Source: Yinghuangia seranimata (lineage in GTDB: Bacteria; Actinomycetota; Actinomycetes; Streptomycetales; Streptomycetaceae). Taken from it: 64,000 bases of DNA. Made by a program: the position numbers and the translations under genes. The notes beneath the pieces are model-generated. The model made no database searches and was not told where the DNA came from. It worked only from the letters and a program-made list of their open reading frames with translations. The DNA is taken from positions 62,001 through 126,000 of the forward strand of contig NZ_JASAOI010000051.1 of assembly GCF_029953285.1 (NCBI RefSeq). The letters are read 5' to 3'. Position 1 is the stretch's first letter. The number at the start of each line of letters is the position of its first letter. Positions 31,317-40,773 of this stretch are shown piece by piece.

Positions 31317-32117
31317 ATGTATCGGGCCGAAGGGGCGGTGGGGCGCCGAGGACTTTGGCACGATAGGCCAGCGTCCACCGATGCCGCGGGGTGCGTGACG
31401 GCGATGCTCTGTCCGGCGAGAGACGCGGGGCCCGACCGGCCCGACGTCACCTCCGCCGACGTCCCCTGTCCCAGCCTGCAGCCCACCCCTGTCGCGTGTG
31501 CTCTGGACGCGCAGCACGACGTGCCGCATCTGCGGCTGGTCGTCGAGCGGGTGGGCATGCGGTGGCCCGTCTGTCGCGCGGCCGTGGCCGCGAAGTGGTT
31601 CAAGGTCTTCCGAGGGGCGACGTCGATCGAGGTCGAGTCGCTCGTGCGGGGGCAGTTCGTGGAGACCCATCGCTTCACCGGCGCACTCTGCTCGGGCAAC
31701 TTCGAGATCCTCGCGTACGGCGACGGCCGGCTGCACCACGTCCACCTGATGAAGACCCCGACCGCGCCGTACCGCACGCCGCGCCCCGACGCTCTGGCCG
31801 GCGCCTTCGCGGCCGAGCTCAGGTCCTCGCCCGTCGCCGTCGTGCTCGCAAGCTTCCGTCGGTTCCTCGACGTCTGCCGGTCCCGGCTGGCCCGGCGCCT
31901 GTGGCACACGCTTGTCCTGCGGGTGCGCCGGGCCGTGCAGCGAGCCATCCGTGTACGCGGCGCGGGTACGCGGCACCACCTCTCTCACACCCCGCCTCGC
32001 GCTGGCCGTCCCACCGGCGCAGCGACCCGACACGCGCCGCCTGCCCGGGCCTTGGCGCGGCACGTGGTGGTGGTGACGACCGGCTCTGCCCCGTCCGCCT
32101 ACGAATTCGCAGCGTAG
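31317..32117 (+). CDS. Hypothetical protein
   Basis: Up to 266 codons, 11 bases after the integrase stop. The most ordered part is FKVFRGATSIEVESLVRG and LCSGNFEILAYGDGRLHHV in the middle; the C-terminal third is Arg/His/Pro-rich. An alternative start is the ATG at 31404. I do not recognise a family. Proximity to the integrase suggests it belongs to the same mobile segment. Coding potential is moderate. Confidence 0.45.
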   Translation: MYRAEGAVGRRGLWHDRPASTDAAGCVTAMLCPARDAGPDRPDVTSADVPCPSLQPTPVACALDAQHDVPHLRLVVERVGMRWPVCRAAVAAKWFKVFRGATSIEVESLVRGQFVETHRFTGALCSGNFEILAYGDGRLHHVHLMKTPTAPYRTPRPDALAGAFAAELRSSPVAVVLASFRRFLDVCRSRLARRLWHTLVLRVRRAVQRAIRVRGAGTRHHLSHTPPRAGRPTGAATRHAPPARALARHVVVVTTGSAPSAYEFAA

Positions 32118-32163
32118 GAACGGCTTTCCGGCTGCCGCGTCCGGTCCGCGGCTGGAGTCCGTC

Positions 32164-32343
32164 ATGCCTCGCTACGCCATCACGCTGTCTGTGTTCGTCG
32201 CTGTCCTCGGGCTCACGGTCGCGGTCCTGGTCGCCCTGCTCGCGGCCAGGTTCGTCGCCGGGTTCCTAGGGATGCCCCGCCGGGACCGGATCAAGTGGGC
32301 CGCGACGGCGGTGTGGGTGCCGAAAACTCGTCCGCGCAGGTGA
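32164..32343 (+). CDS. 59-aa single-pass membrane protein
   Basis: ATG through TGA at 32341-32343. The product begins MPRYAITLSVFVAVLGL, with one long hydrophobic helix to about residue 36, then RRDRIKWAATAVWVPKTRPR. The stop is only two bases before the IS left end at 32346. It is short and unrecognised, but the clean membrane-helix pattern favours a real gene. Confidence 0.45.
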   Translation: MPRYAITLSVFVAVLGLTVAVLVALLAARFVAGFLGMPRRDRIKWAATAVWVPKTRPRR

Positions 32344-32345
32344 GA

Positions 32346-33555
32346 ACCCTGTAGGGGCTGCTACCGGACGGTGCCACCGGTCCGCGTCAGGGGCGGGATC
32401 ACCGCTGCGGCAGCATGATCACCCGTGCTTCTCCGCGTGGCCTACCCCGCCGTCACGAACGCGTTCGCCGCCCTGCGGCTGCTCCCGATGAGCGACCGCG
32501 CCAAGGACGCCGAAATCCTCGCGCTCCGGCATCAGTTGACCGTCCTCGAACGACAGCTCGGGAACACGCGTCCGCCGTTCACCGCCGCGGACCGGGCCTG
32601 GCTCGCCGCCCTGCTCCACCCGCTCCCGCGCGCGGCGCTACGCAGCATGCGGCTGACCGTCCGACCGGACACCGTCCTGCGGTGGCACCGCGACCTGATG
32701 CGCCGCCGCCACGCGGCCGCATCCCGCCCGAAACGCCCCGGACGCCCGCCCACCGTCCGCTCCATCCGGCTCCCGGTACTGCGGCTCGCGCGCGAGAATC
32801 CGTCGTGGGGCTACCGCCGCATCCACGGCGAACTCGCCCTGCTCGGCGTCCGCGTCGCCGCGTCCACCGTCTGGGAGATCCTCCGGACCGAGGGCGTCGA
32901 TCCCGCACCCGGACGCGGCGCCACCACCTGGACCGACTTCCTGCGCTCCCAGGCCGACGCCATCCTCGCCTGCGACTTCATCGAGACCGTCACCCTGACC
33001 GGGCAGCGCCAGTACATCCTCGCCGTCATCGAACACGCCACCCGCCGCGTCCGCATCCTCGGCGCCACACCGCGCCCCGCCGCAGCCTGGGTCACCCAGG
33101 CCGCCCGCAGCCTGATCATGGATTTGGAAGACGCCGGCGCCACCGTCAAGTTCCTGATCCGTGACCGGGACGGCAAGTTCCCGGTGCTCTTCGACGAGGT
33201 CCTATCGACGCCGACATCCGCGCCGTTCTCACCGCGGTGCGCACCCCGCGGATGAACGCGCTCATGGAACGCTGGGTCCGCACCTGCCGCCGTGAATTCC
33301 TCGACCACACGCCCATCTGAAACCAACGCCACCTGCTCCACGCGCTACGCGAGTTCGAACAGCACTACAACAACCACCGCCCGCACCGAACACTCCTGCA
33401 GGCCGCGCCGCTGCGCGCGCTGCCCGAACCGATCACCGAACCCGACCGGATCGCGCACCTCGACATACGCCGACACGACCGGCTCGGCGGAACCCTCCAC
33501 GAATACCGACATGCCGCGTGACCTGCATGGACGTATTTGTCGGCACCTACAGGGT
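32346..33555 (+). mobile_element. rve/integrase-core insertion sequence, near-complete copy
   Basis: The left end ACCCTGTAGGGGCTGCTA and the right end (read inward from 33555) ACCCTGTAGGTGCCGACA form an imperfect inverted repeat. Length is 1,210 bases. A second, heavily deleted copy lies at 3361-3670. I see no target-site duplication. Confidence 0.8.
32425..33521 (+). pseudogene. rve-domain transposase, frameshift plus internal stop
   Basis: The first 260 or so codons are intact: LLRVAYPAVTNAFAALRLLP, AEILALRHQLTVLERQL, WGYRRIHGELALLG, and rve core residues in ADAILACDFIETVTLTG and KFLIRDRDGKF. Near 33200 one base is lost or gained, and the protein continues in another frame (ADIRAVLTAVRTPRMNALME). 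There it meets a TGA at HTPI*NQRH, where the family has Trp, then continues to HNNHRPHR-type YNNHRPHRTLLQAAP and ends EYRHAA. Two lesions imply an inactive enzyme. Confidence 0.8.
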
Positions 33556-33585
33556 CACGCCCGAACCGTTCGCCGCCGCCTTTGG

Positions 33586-36500
33586 TCACGTCAGGAAATG
33601 GGTGAGATCGTGTCTCGACGGCAGAGCCAACTTGGCGGCCGCAGCCTCGAGATGAGCCTCGGCCGTGGGCACCGAGACGAACAGCCCGTCCGCGGTTTGC
33701 TGTTCGGACGCTCCTTCGGCGAAGAGCGCAGCCGCCTGCGCCTCCTGTGCGGTGAGGGTGCTGTACCCATCGACTTCGGCTCCCCTGGCATCGGTCACGT
33801 CGAGCCTGCGTTCGGCCCGGCGCGCCCACGGTTCGGCGCCGACCCGCCGAAAGAGCCGGCACGCCGCGGTGAGATGCCGGTCGGCGTCCGCGCGCCTCTG
33901 GTCGCGGAGGAACCGTTCACCGACGACGAGGTGGGTCCGCGCCAGGCTGTACGGGTCCGCGATCTGCGCCTGGAGGTGCAGCGCCACGGCAAAGTGGTCG
34001 TGCGCCAAACGGCCGTCCTCGGCAAGCAGGCCCCGGCATCGCGCGAGTGTGGCGCGTGAGGTCGGCGGCGAGCCGGGGTCGACCAGCGCTGCCAGCGCGT
34101 CGACGGCCCGAGCGGCGTCCTTGCGGCGGTTGGCCCCCAGCAACGCTTCCACGAGGTCGCCGTGCCAGGGAATCACCGCTGCGGTACGCAGACCGGATTC
34201 GTCGACGCGTCGGCCGATGGACTCCAACTCTGCGGCGGCTAACGCGTTTTGGCCGTGGGCCAACGCTGACTGCGCGACTCCCAAGCGGTTGAACGCGGCG
34301 ACGATGTGGAAGCCGCCCGGTTCCAGAAGGGACTCGGCTCGCGCCGCGTACTCCTTGCAGCGCCGCCAACTTCCCCGGGCGGCTTCGATGCGGGTCAGTG
34401 TGGCGAGCGCATAGCCGGTGATCGCCGACTGCCCCAGTGCGTCGGCGAGCGCCGCCGACCGTGCCGCGCTCGCGTACGCCGCCCGCCACCGGCCCTGCCG
34501 CAAGCGCAACTCCGCGATGCCGCTGGCCAGGACGGCCAACTGCTCCAACGCGCCGACGGCGGTGATCCGGTCCAGGGCGTGCGCCGCCAGGCGATCCGCG
34601 GCGGTGTACTCGTCGAGGAAGGTGAGCACCAGGCAGGCATAGCCGAACACCTCCGGGCCCTGCGCGAGCGGGTCCGCGGCGAGCAACGCCTCGTTTCCCG
34701 CACGAAGGAGGTCCGAGGCTGCCGCGGTACGCCCTGAGGCCAGCAGGGCGTACGCGTACATCACCGTCGTCGCGGGAGTCCCCGAGCCCGTCGCCGCGCA
34801 GGCGAGCTTGTGGCCCTCCTCCGCCATGGCGACGGCCTGGGAGATCTGACCGCCCATGCCCGCCGCCGAGGTCGCGGTGGCGAGAAGCTCGGCGGCCGCG
34901 CGCGGGGCCTCGGAACGGAGGGCGGCGGCCGTCCGGGCCAACTCGGCCACCACATCGCGCGGTGCCGACCGAATCTGCCGGATCTGATGCTGTGCATGCT
35001 GGATCTCGCCGATCCGTTGGGGATCGCGGGTGAGGTCGAGCGCCTGCGAAAGCAGTGACAGCGCTTCGTCGGGAAGACCGGCGAGCCTGGCGCCGACCGC
35101 AGCCTGCAGGAGCCGCCTCGCCCGGTCCTCCGGACGCGGCGTCAGCTCGGCGGCCCGGTGATACGCATGCCGGATGGCATCGAGGGCCCCGCGTCGGCGT
35201 GCCCGCTCGGCCACGGCATCCAGGGCAACGGCCACCCGCTCGTCGGGCCCGAACGCGGCCTCCGCCATGTGCCACGCCTGATGATCCGGGTCCGTGCCGA
35301 CTTCCGCGACGGAACGAGCAAGCAGCTTATGGGCGTTGCGTCTCTCCGCAGGGGCGAACGCGTGGTAGGCGGCTGAGCGGATCAAGGGATGCACGAAGTC
35401 CACGGTGCGGTCGGACAGGGTGATGAGGCCCGCGGTTTCGGCAACTTCAAGGCCGACCCGGGCGGCCGGCCCCACAGCGGCGGCGATCTCGGCAATGTCC
35501 CCGGTATAGCTGGCGGCGCAGATCAGCAGAGCCCGGCGGGTGCCTTCGGGCAGCGGCGCCAGACGCTTCCGATAGACGCCGTCCAGCATCTCGGGCAGAG
35601 CCAGCGGAGAACTCTCCCCGTGTGTCGCATCCGTCGGCGTTTCGGACCGGCAAAGCTCCCTCAGGGCAAGCGGGTTGCCGCCTGTCCAACGCAGCAGCCT
35701 TTCCAGTGACGGAGCGTTCGAGGAACGGCCGCCGCGGACTCGGTCGACTAGATCCTTCGCAGGGCCCGGCGACAGCCCCGTCAGCGACACGTGCGGATAT
35801 CCGCTCAGGTCCATGGCGCAGGACTCGTTCGACCGCACGCCGACCAGCAGTGCGACCCCCTCGGCCCCCATCCTGCGCGCGGCGAAGGAGAGCGCGGCCG
35901 CCGATGCCTCGTCCATCCACTGGGCGTCGTCCACGACCGCCACAACCGGTGCCGCCGCGGCGAGCAGGCCCAACGTGCCCAGACCGATGGCGATTTGCCG
36001 AGGCGCCGCCTCGTCCGCGTCCGGGTCGCGCAAGGCGAGAGCAACCTGTAGCGCGCGCATCTGCGGCCCCGGGAGGCCGGGGACGAGGTGGACGATGGGC
36101 TGGAGGAGCGCACTGAGCGCCGAGAAGGCCAACTCGGCTTCGTTCTCCGCGCAGCGCACCGCGAGCCGCGCCACACCCGCGGACGGCCGCAGGGAAGCCA
36201 GGAGAGCGGACTTCCCGATGCCAGGCTCGCCCTTGACGACAAGAACGCCGCTGCGACCGGCCTCTGCGCCGTCCACCAGGTCCTGGAGCAGCCGGATCTC
36301 GGCGTCGCGCTCCAGCAGCTGGCAGGCCGGCCGATCCCGGTGCGGGCCTGAACCGGACGCGGCAACCGGTGTCCGGCCGGACACCGCGAGGGCGGATGCG
36401 GCCACCACGCTCAGGACGCCCTGCGCCGCCTCCCGCTGCCGCATCTGCCGCGGGAAGCCGGCACGAGAGGCGTCGCGCACGGATTCCTCGAACTCCCGGA

Positions 36501-36795
36501 CCGCGTTCCAGCGCGCAAGCCATGTTCCGGGATCTTCCCCAAGCTGCACGACGATCGCCGACATGAGCGCGCGCGACGGCAGTTTCGTCCCCGCGAAGAC
36601 CTCCGAAACGGTGCTGCTGCGGTAGTTGAGCCGCTCGGCCAGGGCGGCCCGTGTCAAGCCCCGGCCGGCCAGCAGTGCGGTCAGGGCGCGCGCCAACTCC
36701 TGCCGAGGACTGTCCCCTTCGATCTCCTTGGGCGGCCTGCCCCGACGCCGAGACTCCGCATTCCGCCCGCCGACCTCACCCGAATCTTCTCCCAT
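33586..36795 (-). CDS. Large ATPase regulator with XRE-like N-terminal and LuxR-type C-terminal HTH
   Basis: 1,069 aa. Residues about 32-85 form an XRE-type HTH (GLTRAALAERLNYRSSTVSE). Residues about 155-450 form an AAA/STAND ATPase with Walker A GEPGIGKSA (Gly189-Ser196) and Walker B VVAVVDDAQWMDEAS. The middle is helical, TPR-like. The last 60 residues (LTAQEAQAAALFAEGAS, LFVSVPTAEAHLEAAAAKL) are a LuxR/GerE HTH, though with weakened recognition helix and a missing conserved Gly/Leu pattern. LAL regulators normally carry only the C-terminal HTH, so two DNA-binding ends are unusual. It ends 31 bases from the IS right end and is divergent from a beta-propeller lipoprotein gene, a likely target. 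Confidence 0.8.
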   Translation of the reverse strand: MGEDSGEVGGRNAESRRRGRPPKEIEGDSPRQELARALTALLAGRGLTRAALAERLNYRSSTVSEVFAGTKLPSRALMSAIVVQLGEDPGTWLARWNAVREFEESVRDASRAGFPRQMRQREAAQGVLSVVAASALAVSGRTPVAASGSGPHRDRPACQLLERDAEIRLLQDLVDGAEAGRSGVLVVKGEPGIGKSALLASLRPSAGVARLAVRCAENEAELAFSALSALLQPIVHLVPGLPGPQMRALQVALALRDPDADEAAPRQIAIGLGTLGLLAAAAPVVAVVDDAQWMDEASAAALSFAARRMGAEGVALLVGVRSNESCAMDLSGYPHVSLTGLSPGPAKDLVDRVRGGRSSNAPSLERLLRWTGGNPLALRELCRSETPTDATHGESSPLALPEMLDGVYRKRLAPLPEGTRRALLICAASYTGDIAEIAAAVGPAARVGLEVAETAGLITLSDRTVDFVHPLIRSAAYHAFAPAERRNAHKLLARSVAEVGTDPDHQAWHMAEAAFGPDERVAVALDAVAERARRRGALDAIRHAYHRAAELTPRPEDRARRLLQAAVGARLAGLPDEALSLLSQALDLTRDPQRIGEIQHAQHQIRQIRSAPRDVVAELARTAAALRSEAPRAAAELLATATSAAGMGGQISQAVAMAEEGHKLACAATGSGTPATTVMYAYALLASGRTAAASDLLRAGNEALLAADPLAQGPEVFGYACLVLTFLDEYTAADRLAAHALDRITAVGALEQLAVLASGIAELRLRQGRWRAAYASAARSAALADALGQSAITGYALATLTRIEAARGSWRRCKEYAARAESLLEPGGFHIVAAFNRLGVAQSALAHGQNALAAAELESIGRRVDESGLRTAAVIPWHGDLVEALLGANRRKDAARAVDALAALVDPGSPPTSRATLARCRGLLAEDGRLAHDHFAVALHLQAQIADPYSLARTHLVVGERFLRDQRRADADRHLTAACRLFRRVGAEPWARRAERRLDVTDARGAEVDGYSTLTAQEAQAAALFAEGASEQQTADGLFVSVPTAEAHLEAAAAKLALPSRHDLTHFLT

Positions 36796-36979
36796 CGCCC
36801 ATCCCCCGTGTCAGCCACGCATCGACGCCGCTTCGGGCGCCCAATTATCCGAGAAATATTCGATGTTGCGCGTGCGTCCACGCGGACAAATCGCAGCCCG
36901 CCGACCATGGAGGGACCGACTCGACAGCCGAGTCGCGTGCCGTGAAGGCATCCGCACTCGACAGCAAGGGGGGAACGCA

Positions 36980-38131
36980 TTGGGGACCCGACGTCTGGCC
37001 CACCGGTCCTTCCGGGGGGCCGTGGCCGCAGTGCTGCTCCTGGCCGTGACCGGGATGACCGGATGCGGCGGTTCGGGCGGAGGTGGGCACGTCACACCAT
37101 GGACCGTCCCGATCGACGGCTCTCGGCCGACCGACCCGGTACTGGGCGACGGCGCCGTCTACGTCGCCTACGAACTCGACGGGCATCAGGGGCGCGTCAT
37201 CGCCATGGAGGCCGACAGCGGCAAAGTACGCTGGAGTGCGTCGGTGCCCGGCGTCGGATCGGGAACGAAGCCGGTGCTCGCCGGCCGGACCCTCGTGGTG
37301 AACAACACCGACGCTGTGTACGCGCTGAACACCGCTACGGGCGAGGTCCGCTGGAAGTACGAGGCCGGGGTCTACGGGGGCATCGGTCAACCGGGTGTGA
37401 TCGGCCAGACCGTGGTGTTCGGCACGGCGCCCGGCGGACTCCAAGCCGTGGACCTGGCGACCGGCAAGGACAAAGGAACGTTCGGAAAAGGCGATTCCTA
37501 CGACTTCCCGCCGATCGGGCACGACGGCCTGATCATCGCCGTCGGCGCCGAATCCACCGGCGTCGTGGCGTTCGACGCCACATCGTTCCAGGAACGCTGG
37601 CGGAGCAAGGTCGACAGCGAACCTCAACTGCCGCCGTCCGTGATGCAGGACGTCCTGTACGTGAACACGGGCAGCAGCGGGGTGTACGCCCTCGATGCCC
37701 GCACCGGATCCGAGAAGTGGCACGCCAAGCTTCACGCCGAGAGCAAGGAGCAACCCCTGGTCGGCAACGGCAGCGTGTTCATCGGCGGCGGCCAATCCGA
37801 CAAGCTGTACGCCCTGGACACGGTGTCGGGCATGGTCCGGTGGAAGGTAGACGTGACCGGCTTTGCCCACGACGCGGCGGAGATCATCGCGGCCGGCGCC
37901 GGCGACACGGTCTATGCCGGCAACGGATCGCGAACACTGCTCGTCATCGACCCGGACCACGGCACGGTGAAGGGGAGGATCGCCCTTTCCGGCGAACCGG
38001 TCTCGGGGCTCGCCGCGGCCGGCAACGCCGTCTACGTGGTCCTGCGCCCGCCGACAGGCACCTTCCAACTCACCGCCATCGACGGCCACGCACCCGCCAC
38101 CAGCCAACACCCGACGAACGGCGCCGGTTAG
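36980..38131 (+). CDS. PQQ/WD40-like beta-propeller lipoprotein
   Basis: 383 aa. The TTG start follows AAGGGGGG at good spacing; the signal peptide ends in lipobox TGMTGC. The rest is a beta-propeller with repeated blades of the type VYALDARTGSEKWH, LYALDTVSGMVRWK and AVYALNTATGEVRWK, as in PQQ-like and BamB-fold domains. It is held on the outer face of the membrane. The long frame upstream is antisense to the regulator and not needed. The gene diverges from the dual-HTH ATPase and is followed by a second lipoprotein and a kinase with the same ectodomain type, so a ligand-sensing surface role is plausible. Confidence 0.8.
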   Translation: MGTRRLAHRSFRGAVAAVLLLAVTGMTGCGGSGGGGHVTPWTVPIDGSRPTDPVLGDGAVYVAYELDGHQGRVIAMEADSGKVRWSASVPGVGSGTKPVLAGRTLVVNNTDAVYALNTATGEVRWKYEAGVYGGIGQPGVIGQTVVFGTAPGGLQAVDLATGKDKGTFGKGDSYDFPPIGHDGLIIAVGAESTGVVAFDATSFQERWRSKVDSEPQLPPSVMQDVLYVNTGSSGVYALDARTGSEKWHAKLHAESKEQPLVGNGSVFIGGGQSDKLYALDTVSGMVRWKVDVTGFAHDAAEIIAAGAGDTVYAGNGSRTLLVIDPDHGTVKGRIALSGEPVSGLAAAGNAVYVVLRPPTGTFQLTAIDGHAPATSQHPTNGAG

Positions 38132-38360
38132 TCGAAAACGGGGACATCGTCCTGGGCATTCGCCAGGTCTGATGATCCGCGTGTGAATGCAACGGCCTTG
38201 TCGAATTCGGGGCGGCGGGTGGCGCGGGTGGAGATCTTCTCGGAGAAGATCCGGACAACACCGACCCCTGCGAGGGAGTCGAGCTGGGTGCCGAGTGACT
38301 GGCGGGCGGCGGAGGCGTGGGCGTAGTCGATGCGAACGTGCCCGACCGGCTCTGCGCCGG
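38128..38360 (-). pseudogene. N-terminal fragment of a serine recombinase (resolvase/invertase)
   Basis: Minus-strand codons read VRIDYAHASAARQSLGTQLD then RIFSEKISTRATRRPEFDKA, the start of the resolvase domain (catalytic Ser in HAS). The canonical Arg of YARVS has become His (YAHAS), and the frame ends in TAA at 38128 after about 75 residues, well short of the usual 180 or more. It overlaps the last bases of the lipoprotein gene. Confidence 0.65.
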
Positions 38361-38668
38361 CGCGGGGGCGGGGTGGACATCGGGCAGGCGTGCGCTTCGG
38401 CGCGCTGGTACGGCTCGGGGTTCACGTCGGGAAGCGGTCATGGGTCGGGGCAAACGCAGGTGCCGTTTGCGCCGGCCCATGAAACGGCGAATGCCTGCAC
38501 CGAGCCTCGAGCTTGACGGTGCTTCACATGCGACACCTATGAAACACGGTGTCCGGTTACCAAATCGGTCGCCATACCGGTTGAGGCGCGCGATCTCTGC
38601 ATCACCTAGTCGACCAACACATGTATTTTGCTCCGGAATTCACGACCTTCGACGGGGGAAATAGCTTG
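38361..38668. promoter_or_regulatory. Intergenic upstream of second lipoprotein
   Basis: No gene is supported. The last 120 bases are AT-richer than the neighbourhood and should hold the promoter of the gene at 38669. Confidence 0.35.
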
Positions 38669-40399
<1,731 letters not shown>

Positions 40400-40773
40400 G
40401 TGCCGAGAAGTCCATCCGAGCGGGTGAGAGGCGCTGTGAGGTCGCTGCCGGCCGACGCCTCCGTTGGAATTCACCGGGGGACGCGAGCGGGGCCGTCGTC
40501 AGGGAGCCGCGTGCCGGGTGGGGGCGCGGGTGAAGAGCCCTACTAGTGCGCGCGTCGTAGCCGGCCTCCCTGGGACGCACCACCGTAAACCCGGCATGGG
40601 GCGAATGGAATTCTCCGGACCAACCTGGGCGGCACCGCAACATCGGCCCGTGTTCCGAGGAAGCGTGGCTTGATGCGGCGCGTCTGAGCGCTGTCCGGGT
40701 GGACTGTTTGCCGGAGACCAGCGCACGATCTCTGGCACGCTTGACTTGTTGACGGTTGGGGCGTGGGGGGCCT
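40400..40773. other. Intergenic before the kinase gene
   Basis: No gene is supported. It probably contains the kinase promoter, but no clear boxes can be named. Confidence 0.35.

Noticed and set aside
30000-31320. Attachment sites for the tyrosine recombinase
   Set aside because: I found no tRNA gene and no pair of direct repeats that could serve as attL and attR.
30576-32165. 529-codon minus-strand frame
   Set aside because: Antisense to the integrase and the next gene; it carries no motif, whereas the integrase has its full catalytic set.
36845-38425. 526-codon minus-strand frame
   Set aside because: Complement of the beta-propeller lipoprotein gene, which has a lipobox and repeated blades.
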